Below are positions 1 through 13,000 of a stretch of DNA of 64,000 nucleotides, piece by piece. The position numbers were made by a program, and so were the translations under genes. The stretch's first letter is position 1. Each line of letters opens with the position of its first letter. The DNA comes from Pelodera strongyloides (Eukaryota > Nematoda > Chromadorea > Rhabditida > Rhabditidae). The DNA lies in the NCBI GenBank assembly GCA_036852015.1, contig JAANDG010000595.1, forward strand, positions 24,847 through 88,846, read 5' to 3'. The notes beneath the pieces are model-generated. The model had not been told where the DNA came from. It was given only the letters and a program-made list of their open reading frames with translations, and searched no databases.

Positions 1-71
1 AAACCATGGATTCTTACTAGACCTAGACTGAATTGAGCTAAAACAATTAAAAGAAAAAAAGTTAAACATAC

Positions 72-3000
72 CAATTCAGCCACAAAAGTCACATTTTTCA
101 CTTTGTGATCCAGAAAACCATCCTCTGTTCCAGTGGCATAGGCTCTAAATGGCAGCAATCACTGGCTCATCAGCCTCATTCATAGGTGTAATTATTACAT
201 TAATCCTACTCCTACAGTATAACTCCTTTTTCACGTCCATCATACGGAACATAACAACACACGGAAAATAACCATACGTTCAGTACAAACGAACAATTAC
301 AAGGGAGTGATCATAATCAATATCATAATCAATATAAGTCAAATCTTCCACTCTTTATTATTACTCCGTTTCTCACCATCTTTTCCTTTATACTTTGTTA
401 CACTCATAACTTGCCTACCGACCTGGATACTATCTATATACCTATTCTACAAAGGTTATGCAAATCTTACCTAAACTGTTTAATAGTCTGCTGCGTCACA
501 TCACTGACAAGATCGGGCATGGCTGGCTTCAACGTGGCCACTAATCGTCCAAGGAACGGTAGAAGATCCATGCGTTGTTTAACACAGTTCATGATTGCGC
601 GAACCAGCTTTCTCCTGTTGATCTAAAAGTTACGTATTACTCGAGCTTACAAAAAGGGTCATATAGGGTCTAACCTTAACCTTTTAACAACGTTGTGAGA
701 AACTCCTCGGCTCGGAATGGTTACATCCTATGATGGCTATCCCACACACAGCTTATCACAGGGTATCAAACATCACATAATCACACATGCTCGGGACAAT
801 CGTACCAAACCACAAACAGCCAAATACATCCAAGAAGTCGAATTGCGGAATTACCTGTGTATTCAAATTTATCACAAAATCCTTGGCCGCTTCGTCTACA
901 GCATCTCTATTCACCAAATTTTCCAAGCCGGCGATAAATGTCTGAAAACACATAGTGAAAACAAGGAATACAATACTCCAATGTAAGCTGTTATGGACGG
1001 GAAATACCGTATTTGGCATATGGCATCCAGTACGGGCAGTACGGCGAAACTTCACTCGTTACTATCATGTTATTGAAAAGGCGATTTACCAACAAAATCT
1101 ACAAACCACAGTCTTATAAATACCAGTCGCTGATACATAAACTGGAAAAAACTAACCTCAATTAGACTCCTCATCACCAGAGCTTCGCCACGATCGTTAA
1201 CCTAAAAATAGCACAACAATAAACGAGTCTGAGAACCTTCCACGTCCCCAAAACTTCAACTGCACAAAGCCACATCTAAATCCAAAGAAACATTGAAGAA
1301 ATTATTCCGACTCCTTGACCACAGAATATACAATCGGAAACAAAACAATCAACATGAATAACTTATATAAATTTTCTATGTGATCGAAAAATAGGGGTAT
1401 TGGACGAGCCGGAAACGAGCCCAGCGTCTTTGGATTACCGGTCCACTGCGCTAACAACTACGCTACCGCTACCCAGCACCAAAGTTTCAAATCAAATACC
1501 CGTAAGGGTGACATGAATAACTTACTTGAATCTCCTGTATTTCAGGCATCTCCTCTTCGGAAACAGTTCGCTCGCGTTCACTTTTGCGCTCGTGCCTAAA
1601 TAGGCATAAATTAATATACGTACCCTGCATTTCAGCTTACGAATAACAAATTAAGGTCATTCATGCAAAACAACACTATAAACAGAAATCAACACTACAA
1701 TCAGAAATCAGGCATTTAAAGAAGAGAAAGCAAACCCAAAACCAGTAACACCGAGAGTTCCCAGACATAAAATAAGTAACATCACCCTTTTGTGCAATAT
1801 TTGGATTACAGCACACACGCGCAAAGTAAACAATACCTTAATAGTAAAATAGTCGCCTAAAAAAGTGACAAACACAAAAATATCATCGGCGGGCGGGGGT
1901 TAGAAAATTGACTTTAAGGGTTCTGGTAGGTTACGCTGCTAGCAGAAAGGCAATAGGACCCAGGAACCCCACCTATTCTGACTCTCATGGTGGTCCGCTT
2001 CCAGGTCGTCCATGTCAACATCATCGATTGCCTCCGCCAAGACAGCTTCCTCATCCTCAGCCGATTCATCTCCTTCCGAGTTCTAAAGCAATTCCTCCAT
2101 AAAGAACTCCTACAAATCTTTTAGGCTTCATGAGCGGTCTGCATTATTCAAGAGTTGTACGCCAAGTGTCAAAGCTTAGGCTTAGGGTTTCTGAGCATGA
2201 GCACACAGTAAACGACAAAGTTATTGAGTACAACAATAACAACGAGCCCCAAGAGTAGCCGCTCACTCATGCATTCTCATGCATTCTAGCTTGCTGCGAC
2301 AATTACAGTCATTCTTCTTGAATAGTAGAACAGTGTAAACTGACATTAACTACTTCTGGTGAGTTGATGACGTCACGGCGCTAAGCACCGTACCAAATAC
2401 TACCATATCAAACCCATAAACACTACTACCAACTCCAACCTTATGTAGATGTGAGGGTAACACCCTTCTTAAATCCAACAATCGCTCATAAAAGGCTTCT
2501 GTGTCCTCGTCTTCCCACAGTTGTAGTTCTCCTTCGTCCAATGCCTTGGAAAGCTGAAAACAACGTTTGTGAAATAAACGTGTGTAATTGCGTTGTGGCG
2601 AATTTCTTCCGTTATTACTTACAAATAAGAGTGGTAACAACACATAAGTTCACACAAGTGAGCAAGTTTGCATATATAACACATGGACTTGCTCAGCATT
2701 GAGACTTAAACCAAGTGTCGTTTACGACTCCTTGAGTCTTGAGGCCACAAGTCACTATGGTCATGTCACAATTGAATGTGGTATTAGCATACCGTAACCT
2801 AAACACGTCTAACTTCTACGCACCTCCCTAGCTGCCAGCTCGTCCTCCTCATCTTCCGACGGTTCCTCATTCCAATCGGGGACCTGCTCCCCAACCACCG
2901 GACACAAGTCACAACTCAACTGTTTCAGCTTCTCGTAAAGAGTCTTCGCCTCGTCCAGACGGGCTTTATCCTCTTGTGCGGCGTCACCTAAACAAAGCTC

Positions 3001-6000
3001 CTTGATCTTTAAAGTCGAAAATGTATGTTTACGCATCCTAATACTAGACTGCTAGAAAAAGTCTATAAGAGCGATCCCAAGTTTTCCCGTAGGCCCATTA
3101 CCAATACGCACCTACAAACACACAGTTGCCCATTTTGGAAAAATTCACACGCGAAAGCATGTACCATTAATCAGTTTCAGTAAAGATAATGTGCTGAAAC
3201 ATTGCGAATTTGAAGAAAACGAGAAATGACCCGCGATGAAAGAGACCCTAAGCCTTCTAAACACATCAACACCTCTTCCCTTGCCCCTTTAAATGCAGAA
3301 TAACTAACCCCGACTTCGCTCCTGTCGTTTCACCTTCTTCTGTACCTTATTCATGGCGACACACGCATTCGTCGTCCTCTCAACCAATGATTTGGTGTAT
3401 TCATTGAAGATGTTTCTGACCGTTCGACGGTGTTCGACAGTGAGAACTTCCGATTTAGGAAGATCATCTAAATGGCCTAGGTTAGGTTTATGAGTCCGAT
3501 GTCCGCACATGTCACACAAAGCCTAGTATCAAATAAAGAAAGAGACATGAAAAGGAAATTTGCGTTTCAAAATGGTGGGGTGGGAAACACAAGAATCAAA
3601 CAATAACACGCATTCTCCACAAAACTACTTCAACCTGGGGTCATCATATTCATGATTCAATTCTCAATGAATTCCCCGCCCTTTTCTCTGCGTGTCTCAC
3701 ATTAGAATGCTATTTTCTGTCCCCAGAGACTATTTCCCCGAGGGAATCGGAGTGGTGAATATGGCCTCTGGTCCAGAACCTAGTGACCTAGACCTCTACA
3801 ATCACTCATTTGTCATTATCAGTAATCAGTACTGTACTTACGCAGTGGTACTTCAATCGAGGCTTCTGCTGGTGTTGTTAGCGGAATAAGTTCCGCCATT
3901 TCCCAGCCGACTTGCGAGGCAAGACCTGCCATCTAAATTCACGATAAGTGTTCACTAGTGTTAAAGCGAACTGACGGCCGGTTTTTGAAACAGATCGAGT
4001 GGACCAGCATTATTATGCACCTTACGCAAATGAGCATAAATTATTAATAAAAAAAAACGAGATAAATTCGAGCAACTGTGCATAACTACGTAAAGATTCA
4101 GCTGTCTACGCTGCATTTCAAAACCGGACGGTATTTCGCTTTAAGCGACCAAAAAGAATAGGCGTAACAAGACCTAATTAGCCATATAACTGTCATGATC
4201 CCAGTCAATTACACTACACAAAGTAATCGAAAGAAATTATATTGCGGCAGCCGAATAGATTCCTAGCTCCTAGTGAGGTTGAGGACTCACTTTTCAGCTA
4301 TGCTATAGTAAACTACAGGGTGCCAAACGCAAATTGATCACCACCAGAAACATCGCTACCAACCAAAAGTCTAAATAAACTAACCAGTCCAACGTGCACA
4401 TGTTCCGTTTTGTCAGTCAAAAGCACATGCTGGACAGCGGCGCCAAATGCCTTAATTGAGCAAAAATTTAGAAAAGGTAAAGAAAAGAAAATAATGCATC
4501 GCACGAAGCGACGCCCTACTCTACCTATTGAAGTATAGTTTCCCTAGAAGCACTCCGCTAGAAGAAGTATTCTATCAAAGTAACACCCCGTTATGCGAAT
4601 TTGGCCACCGTTTGAAACATTGAGAATTTAACCCGTGAAAGGCGATTCACTTTTCCCATATCAATGAACTAAATAAAATCCAACGTACCTGCAGTCCCTC
4701 TTTTCCAAAGACTCCATTTAGAAGCAATTCGCAAATAAGCCTGAAAGTAACTCGTATTTCTTTCTTTTTTTCTCTCACTAGATACAGAGGAACAAATTCA
4801 TATTCATAGCAACCGCAACCGCAACCAATGCAAATGACGTTTGCCGAAACAATGTCCGTTGGTCGCTACAGAATACTTAGGAAGCCAGAATTTGGGCATA
4901 AATAGGTGCTTAAACACACGCACCAAGCAATCACACGCGGGCTCGTTGTGACCACTTTTGGGGAACGTTCGTTTAACTTTACAAGTTAAGTTTGAATGAA
5001 ATGTACAACCATTGATAGATTATGTTTTGTTCACAGAAACATTGCACGAAGGAGTTGTCGTGTGCAAGGGCAGGCCTCATACATAAACACAAACAAATAC
5101 CCAAAAAAATCAAACAAACCTCAAATCCACTCTCAATTTGGACGGGTTCGACACTTTGTCCGACTTCTTCAGAGGTAGATTCTTCTTCAATTCATTCAAC
5201 AACAATTCCGGGAATCTGACGTAACGACACGCGATCGTCACACACAAATCGACGACAAAAGGCACATCGGAGATTTTGAAGCGAGCCTCGGCGATTCCCT
5301 AAATGTTATTCCGATATATCTGAGGCAAGATTCACCACTCAAATCCCCAGGGGGAATTCCCCGTCTTTTTCTCTGCGTGTCTTACATTAGACTGCTATTT
5401 TCTGTCCACAGGGAATGTTTCCCCGAGGGAATCGGAGTGGTGAATATGGCCTCTGATGTGGTCTTCAACAAAACAACGGCTGACTATGAACTAAGACCAG
5501 CTCCAATACGCTTTGAGAACACACACCACGTATCATGCTCCTCCTTCCTAACTACAAAAGTTATAGGTTATAGGCATACTGTAAGGTTCGTTAAGGACCA
5601 GATTACGGGGCATATTATTCATAAGGTACATAAACATCAATCCAAAGTTCTAAAGGGACACTCCCTCTTCTGCTAAGAACTCACAAACTCTGAAGGAATG
5701 TGCATCTTTCCCACTCCACTTCCCAAAAACCGTTTTCATATCCTTCAAAAGCAAACCTGTGCCATCTCCTCATTAAACTTGCTCAGGTTCAGTTTTTCCA
5801 TCTCTTCAATAAGAGCAGGACCAGCGCCGGCACCAATATTCTTCAGCCTCTTCATAAATGCCGTTGTTTTCTTCAGCGTCGAGTCCAGCGATCTATAAAG
5901 GTCAAGGTTAGATTACTGTAAGATGCTAAAACACAGTATCTAGGCGCTCACTCGACAAAATACATTCATGAGTGCCAATTTTACTCCAACGCCTTGTAAA

Positions 6001-6324
6001 ATAAAAGTTGGTTTTAAATCAATTCCTACCCATGTGACTTACAAAAACTAATCAATTTATAATCAAGCAACAGCCAATCTTCAGTAAAAAAACGTTGTAC
6101 ACCTCCGTGAGCTACGGACGCTACGGTGCAACCTAGAATCCTACCGATTACAGTATCAACCACAACAAAAACAGCGTCACATTACCGTACCTCAACTTCG
6201 ACTCATCATCTGCTTCTCTTGAAACTGTCAATCTGTACCGATTCGCTGTCTGTGCTTCATGCCTACGGTTGAGTTCCTCCATCCAAGATACGGAGACCCT
6301 CTTCATCTTAGGTCCTTCACCCAT
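72..6324 (-). CDS. smg-3: UPF2 / SMG-3 nonsense-mediated mRNA decay factor, N-terminal part (runs off left edge)
   Basis: UPF2 is the MIF4G-repeat scaffold that joins UPF1 to UPF3 in nonsense-mediated decay; it acts mainly in the cytoplasm. Fifteen exons in transcription order: 6324-6191, 5892-5757, 5298-5120, 4740-4689, 4450-4352, 3932-3842, 3476-3309, 2987-2824, 2553-2440, 2082-1973, 1595-1526, 1201-1157, 941-855, 622-471, 144-72, giving 558 codons so far, all in phase. Matches to UPF2: first MIF4G opens with SLDSTLKKTTAFMKRLKN (about residue 46) and continues IAEARFKISDV and RVDLRLICELLLNGVF; then WEDEDTEAFYERLLDLR; an acidic stretch (exon 2082-1973); then the second MIF4G with LENLVNRDAVDEAAKDF, INRRKLVRAI and QRMDLLPFLGRLVATL. 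The start is the ATG directly behind TTTCAG at 6325-6330. The part ahead of MIF4G-1 is about 45 residues, much shorter than in vertebrate UPF2, so an upstream exon is possible. The donor after 4352 (AT/gtttct) is weak and was chosen by alignment. Confidence 0.9.
1402..1474 (-). other. tRNA-derived SINE-like sequence in a UPF2 intron
   Basis: On the minus strand, GGTAGCGTAGTTGTTAGCGC resembles A-box/D-arm sequence and GGGCTCGTTTCC resembles a worn B-box/T-loop. Spacing and sequence parallel the pseudo-tRNA at 45603-45674 (both about 72 bases), so both look like one SINE family. Confidence 0.55.
3639..3771. mobile_element. Family G palindrome in UPF2 intron
   Basis: Right arm GAGTGGTGAATATGGCCTC with an inner GGGGACAGAAAATAGC complement; the left arm is worn. 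Confidence 0.7.
3961..4144. mobile_element. Family B palindrome in UPF2 intron
   Basis: Begins TTAAAGCGAACTGACGGCCG and ends CGGACGGTATTTCGCTTTAA. The inner part has the family's GTTTTTGAAAC, GCAAATGAGCATAA and TACGTAA blocks. Confidence 0.85.
5322..5454. mobile_element. Family G palindrome, second copy in UPF2 introns
   Basis: TGAGGCAAGATTCACCACTC at the left and GAGTGGTGAATATGGCCTC at the right; shares TTTTTCTCTGCGTGTC with 3639-3771. Confidence 0.8.
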
Positions 6325-6330
6325 CTGAAA
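6325..6330 (-). promoter_or_regulatory. Putative spliced-leader acceptor at UPF2 start
   Basis: On the minus strand a pyrimidine-rich TTTTCAG directly abuts the ATG of the UPF2 reading frame. In nematodes this arrangement is typical of a spliced-leader trans-splice acceptor. An ordinary acceptor for an unseen upstream exon is the alternative. Confidence 0.45.
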
Positions 6331-7066
6331 ATTTTCAAGCAATATGGCACACGATTTTTAAATTTACTTGGTTACAAGAAAAACGAAGTTGTCCACACGT
6401 TTCAACACCACATGCCATACTGCTTTAAAAAGTACATTTGCATATGATAAGACCCTGGATCTATCACGAACCGTCACACACGGTTTTTAACCAACAAAGA
6501 AAGAAAGCCAATCTAAAAAAGTATTCCAAACAAGTATTCCCATGTGTGGAAAAGAAACCATTCAAGCAAACAGTGCTCCTAATTCATAATATCTTTATTA
6601 CACAAAAGTAAAACAACAAAAACAAAACAATGTAGGGGCCATTCACAATATGAACAGGGACATATGAATAGGAAATAGGACCAAATTAGTTATAGCTGAT
6701 ACTATAGAACAAAAATAAAATGGTAAAACTAAGCAATCAGGACACCAAATTGCATTGCGTATCGGCCATCGACGCCAAATAGCGATAACCATAAAAAATA
6801 GTATAAATAATACAACAAGCCCAACTCCCGGAGTAAAGCGAACATAGGTGGGTAACAAATAAAGTCAGGATTAATAAGAACATTAATGGATCTCCATGAG
6901 TCTCTAAAGTCCAAAACTCAACACAATATGAGTATGAGTTGAACTAAATAAATAGAAAACACAAATCAATAAATAGGCAATACACTGCAGAAGGCATCGG
7001 ATGCAACTTCTCATTCTCACTCAGCATTAAAGGGAATAGACCATATAACCCTAGTATATTCTCTAG
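6331..7066 (-). other. Intergenic stretch between hnRNP F/H stop and UPF2 start
   Basis: About 740 bases separate the two same-strand genes. On the minus strand an AATAAA lies at 6599-6594, so the upstream message probably ends near 6575 and leaves only about 250 bases to the UPF2 start. I see no credible coding sequence here. Confidence 0.5.
6594..6599 (-). terminator. Candidate poly(A) signal of the hnRNP F/H gene
   Basis: AATAAA on the minus strand, about 470 bases past the stop codon of the hnRNP F/H frame and before the UPF2 start. Confidence 0.4.
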
Positions 7067-10000
7067 CTAATAATACCAGCTACGTTGTGTCGGAGCAGCA
7101 GCTGAAGTCCCGATATCAGACGCACCGCCCCACGGATCTAAAATAAAAGCTCGACATATTGAATTAAACGAAAACGATCTAAAGAGCCCAAATAAACCTA
7201 GTCACTCCCGTTCTACAAAAACTGAAGCTTGAAGCAACAGGTTAAGAGAGCTTAAAGCGGTATGATAAGTGGTTTCCGGTTGCGTTGCGAAAAAGCGGTA
7301 CGAAAAGTGGTTTATGAGTGCGGCGCGAACCATATACTTAACCTTAACCGATGTATTATATAAAACTGGCAGCCCACACTCCGCTTTCCCGCCCCAGAAG
7401 AGCTGAAGAGCGCCGCAAATGCACATAATACAATACATTTTTGTTTATTACTGCACATAATACAATACATTATACATTTCAAAAACCACGTGTAATACAC
7501 TGTGACTGTGCATTATCACCCAAAACATCTCCTTAATACACAATGAATTAAAACCCACCAATCTGCCCTCCTCCCGTTCGACCTTTCGGGCCTCCGGCTG
7601 TTTTCAATGGCGGGTACCCAGGATAAGGGTTTGGCGTCGTTTCGGCGTATCCAGACTGTCTGCCTCTTTGTGCGCCCGGTGGATATCCACCTTTCTCCCA
7701 CGGTGAAGGCACCGCAGGCGGTTGCGCATGTCTCGCCCACGGATCTTGCAGCGGCGGCGGCGGACCACCACGTCGGAGGAGAGGAGGAACGCCTCCTCGA
7801 ACGCGCGCCATTGGGGCATTTCCACGACCAAAGGGACCGGGACCTAAGGAGCAGTAATAAACAAAAACATTTGAGACACATAAATACCATCCATTATTGA
7901 CTGAGTCTACGGAGTAGAATTCTCGTAAATTAAGTGTAAATTTACCACCGTTCACGACTATGACACTAAGACCTAGCTGGATATGCATATAAGCAGTTAA
8001 AGCGAAATGCTAGCCCCTTTGGAAAATTTGCATATGATAAGCAAATCCTACGTATCCTACGCTAATTTTGTACTATCGTCCACGGCAATCGTACAAAATT
8101 AGCATAGGATACGTAGGATTTGCTTATCATACGCAAATTTTCCAAAGGGGCTAGCATTTCGCTTTAAAATGAGATATGTTAGGCTGTTGTGGATGAGACT
8201 CATGATATTACTACACGAAAAAAACAAAAACAACACCAAGGAGAGAAAACAGAAAACGCAACTGGACGAATAACAAACATAAAAGCATAACCTACCTCCA
8301 TGACCGTAATGTGGGGCTAAAGGAGCCAACGGAGGTGCACCTCCTTTAACCGTTCTAAACTGAATCCGTCTCATTGGAAGGGGGACGTCTATCCCACGAA
8401 ACAGTTCCACGTATCTAAATTACAGCATACATCTTAGAAATCAGAAAGAAGGCACAGGTTACGTACCCTTACATTAAACATCTAAGCGGCAGAAAAACGA
8501 TTCACACATGAACCGGGTCCTTTTGGGCATTTTAAAGTCTGGTTTACAATTCGTCTAAAAATTGGAAGAGCCCACATATACAACGAAACAAACATATTGA
8601 GCATGAACTAAATGGTAACGGATGTGAGAATGCCAACGAACTAACCTCTTGCCCATTTCCTTCTTGTTGAACTTGAGCGCCTCTTCAGCTTCTGAAATTG
8701 TGGCAAATTCCACTGCCGCATCGCCCGATGGACGTCCGTCGTCAGCGTAGCCCATCTGAATATTTGGTTCTTATATCAATGTTTCAACGTAAACATTTTA
8801 TAACCTTTATATTCTTACGTTATTACAATTACATTTTTCGCAGTAAACATTACACTGAACATAATATTTTTCTCTACTATTCGATTCACGACTTCCTATC
8901 TTTTCTTTTAACGGAACTCTCACATGACATAAACGTCGTGTTGGAAAACCGACACAACAAACATATCACCTCATAAAGTCGCTACAATGCTTTAATACGA
9001 TTAAGATACAGTTCTCCCTCAGTTCATAGCTCACAAATGAGTTAAAACAAAACGCAATCATTCCTATATTAAAGTACAACGAGCTGATTTCTGCTTTCTA
9101 AGAACGAAATCAAACAAATCCCACTCGCCTATGATTATGAATGAATTCAAAATAAACAAATGAGAGTGAGAGAGCACACACCTTAATTTCCACAATCTGT
9201 AGTCCTTGGAAGAAATCTTCAATATTCTCCGGATAGCATTGGAACGGTATTCCACGCATGTACAGCTATAACAAAATATTAAACCCATAAAAATTTAAGT
9301 AATTTAGTAATTATAAACACCTCCGTGTCGATTAAACTATATAAAATCACATATTGATATTGGTCATTTCCCACATGGAAGATATTTTGAAAGAAGGGTG
9401 AAAGCTCCCTAGATCACCACCTTTGTGGGAAAAACTCAACGATACTGCAGTAGGTAGACATGAGAATCACAAGATTTAAAAAAAAATTCAAATTTCAACT
9501 AAAATACCTTTGATCTGCTTCGAAGTTCATACTTTTCATCAAATCTCCCCGGAATATCGTAAGGAGCTGGGCGGCGACCCATAGGCATTCCTCTAGAACA
9601 AGTAAACGTAAACAAATTCAACATTCTTATTTTTTCATTAGTTATTCTGTTATTCATTCTCTGTGAAGAAGTGAACTGATAGCGAACAACTACACCAAAG
9701 AGTAACTAATACCGGTATACCATACCGATCAAAATCCATCAGGAGCTCTGCATCTACTTACTATGGAGCTATGGAGGAAAAACAGCCGGAAAAGTAAAAT
9801 TCCAAAAAAAGACTGCTAACCAACCTTCCCGGCATAAAAGGAGCCTCGCGACCTGGACCTCCACGGTACATCATCGGATGCCCGCGTCCACCGCCACGTA
9901 CGGCCATCAGGGGCATCGGGGGACCTAAATTTCAACAAAATTATTTTTTTGTAACAAATTTCACACATTAAATAAAGTTTTCTAGTGCTCGTTGCTCACT

Positions 10001-13000
10001 AATTTCGAATCTACCTTTATATCCTGCACTAGATATGTGTATTGGCATAATTGGCTAGCAATCAAAAATACCCTCAAATATGATCGAACAACCAAACAAG
10101 ATGACTGCACAACATTTAGCAACGAACTTAGTGTTGGTGCACAAAAACCAGAGCCATGCGCATTTGAGCAACTCAAATACAAAACAAAACAACCCACCCA
10201 TTCCCGGCACTCCCATGCGAGCTCCACCCGCTTCCATTTTTACTCGCATAAAATCGTCGAATTTACATCGCACAACTTCCACGTATCTAAACGGATAAGC
10301 AGGCTCATTAGCCAGAGTTTGATTTGCGCACGCGCCTGTAACTCTACCGTTGGTCCAACAAGGTCAGATCATTAATAAAAAATAATCCTCGCTAGCGAAA
10401 TCGTCACGGTCAACGGGGCCCCAAAACCCCTCAATATCCACGTGTTTAACACGTCCTACTTATAAATAATCTGAATTATACTCTTAGTGTAAGCTAAAGG
10501 TACCCACAGGTACCTGCATGCCACCCACCCACGGGGTAGCTACCCAATCCACCTCCACCACCATTTTGACGCCCCGGTGCCGGTTATCCTACCGTCGGAT
10601 AACCCCTGGACACTCCAATATACCAGTTTGGTTATTTTCCACCAATACGTGTTATCGGCGAAAATGAATTACCATAAATAAATGGTTAGAAAGAAGCACC
10701 TGTGTACCGCAGTTTCCCGCGGTACATTCACTAACCAGCTGATGGAGGTACAGTACCTTTTACCCATGTATTCCTTGTTTTTGGCTAGAGCCTTAGTATA
10801 GTCGGCCCGTGACAAAACCCTTATATAGGCATCTCCAGTTAGCCGGTCACCCTGTTTCTCCAGAATCACCTCTTCCACGTCGCAATCTGCATATATAGTG
10901 TAATTAGTGACCGCAGATCCTTAATATAAATTCCAAATGCCAATGAATCGTTATTACATTTGTACTTTGTACCTTGTACTTCCGGCTAACCTGGCCAAAC
11001 TATAATAATGATATTCGTAGTCCGGTAAGTCCCTACCCAAAACGAGTATTGCATAAAATACAATTATCATACAATACAAATCTTAAAGGAGCATTCATAA
11101 GTTGCAAATGAAACCCAGCAAGAAATTTGCTTACGGTTATTATGCGACAAAAAGTGATTTTAAAAAGCTTCTACAACAATAATAATACTATGAAATTATT
11201 CGAAAATAGTCGAAACAAAGATAGCAACGTACCGCTCCATTACACACAACACAAGGTCAACAACTTAACGCTTAACCTAACATTAGATGTGTTCATTTTT
11301 TTTCTCCGACCACCGGCTAAGCGACGTTAGCAAATACACAATAATAATATAGAACAAAATGCCCCCGAAACACAGTAAAAAATCATTTCAAATGTTCTAC
11401 AAAATTCACGCGGATTGGACAAAATATCGAGTATCCGTTAAAGTCCACTCAAGAAAACACATTAAAAACTGTTAATGGACTAGAAGAAAAGGATTAAGGT
11501 AATGCAAATTCTGCATGGGTAAAAGAAAACAGACTCAAGAGTATGTCACATTAAAACGCTTAAAATGGAAAAAAATATTGCACAGATAATAAAAAAAGTC
11601 GTACCTTCACCAAAAAACTTCTTCACTTCCTCCTGTGTGCACTTGAAAGGAATTCCACGAAGTCGGAGAACCTAAATGTGTGCGTTATAAATATTCAAAA
11701 AAGGTAAAGGCCACAATCACAATGGCGTCCGTCAAAGTGCAGCTAATAAATTCAAATACAACTATTGTTATATGGCGATAAAATCGGTAGTAAAGTGTCG
11801 ATAAATCGCTATTATTGGAGAAGCGAAAAATTAGTTACATACACTACAATTTGCCAATAAAACGGGAAAAACTAAAATATAGCGTCCCCCCCCCCAGTCA
11901 GAACTGATGAACATCACTAATCGTGCACGATTTCATCAAAACATAGAGAAAAAGAAAATAATAATATGTCAAAAATGATACGGCCCGAACTAACCAACCT
12001 TATGCTCATCTCTGATTATTCCCTTCTTCTTCAACGAAATTAATTCCTCGCGATTCACAGAGAACACTAAAAAGGAAAACAGTATAGACTCTTAGCATAT
12101 ATAAATGTAAATATATATTCATAATAGCTAAATAAGCTGAAGGCGTGGTTCAAGTTTATACCGGAATCGGGATGCGAGTCTACTTTTGACAGTAAGTAAA
12201 ACAAGACACTAAATAACTGATCTACTGAACAGTAGACAACAAAGATGCAGTTCTTAAAATCGTTCCATCCATCAGGACAGGTTACGTCGTAAGCTAAAAT
12301 TTAATTAAAACGTATGCAATCCAATCCACCAACCTTCAATATATCTAGTGGAGCCTTCGAGTATCTTCTTATGACAGGCAAGTGCTTCTTGCACATCTTC
12401 TTTGCTCACCAATTCAACGTAACACTGGGCTAAACGACCAATAGATATTTAGTGTTTTAGAAGGTGCACAACCAACAAATGAAACACAACCAACGAAACC
12501 TGGTCAAAGCAAATGATATGATTAGTCATCACTTATTCAAACACAAAACGCTATCCTCTTGCTAGGTCTGACTTTTAAAGCGAAATGCTAGCCCCTTTGG
12601 AAAATTAGCGTATGATAAGCAAATCCTATGTATCCTATGCTAATTTTGTACGATTGCCGTGGACGATCGTACAAAATTAGCATAGGATACATAGGATTTG
12701 CTTATCATATGCTAATTTTCCAAAGGGGCTGGCATTTCGCTTTAAATGTCCTTAGAATTTAGGAATAAATCAAATCCAAGATATGGGCTAGCTTATTGGT
12801 ATTGGTGAGTGGAATTTAGAATAAAGAAAACTTAAAAAAAAATACCTGGAGACTTGACACCCGGTGGAGACATAGGCATAATAATCGATTCGATCGCGAT
12901 ACCTAAATAAACCATGGCTAGTTCTTTTTCGGGAAAATGCGCTAGACGAAAATCGAAAATATGAAACAAATGTAGTTTTTCCAAGCCAAGATTTGCAATT

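Noticed and set aside
3477..3522. Extension of UPF2 exon 3309-3476 to 3522 (reading ALCDMCGHR...)
   Set aside because: It is open, but only the acceptor at 3477-3480 agrees in phase with the upstream exon and with the UPF2 alignment.
7516..7900. Overlapping frames on both strands over the last large hnRNP exon
   Set aside because: Shadows of the GC-rich exon 7559-7843, whose Gly/Pro-rich frame joins in phase on both sides.
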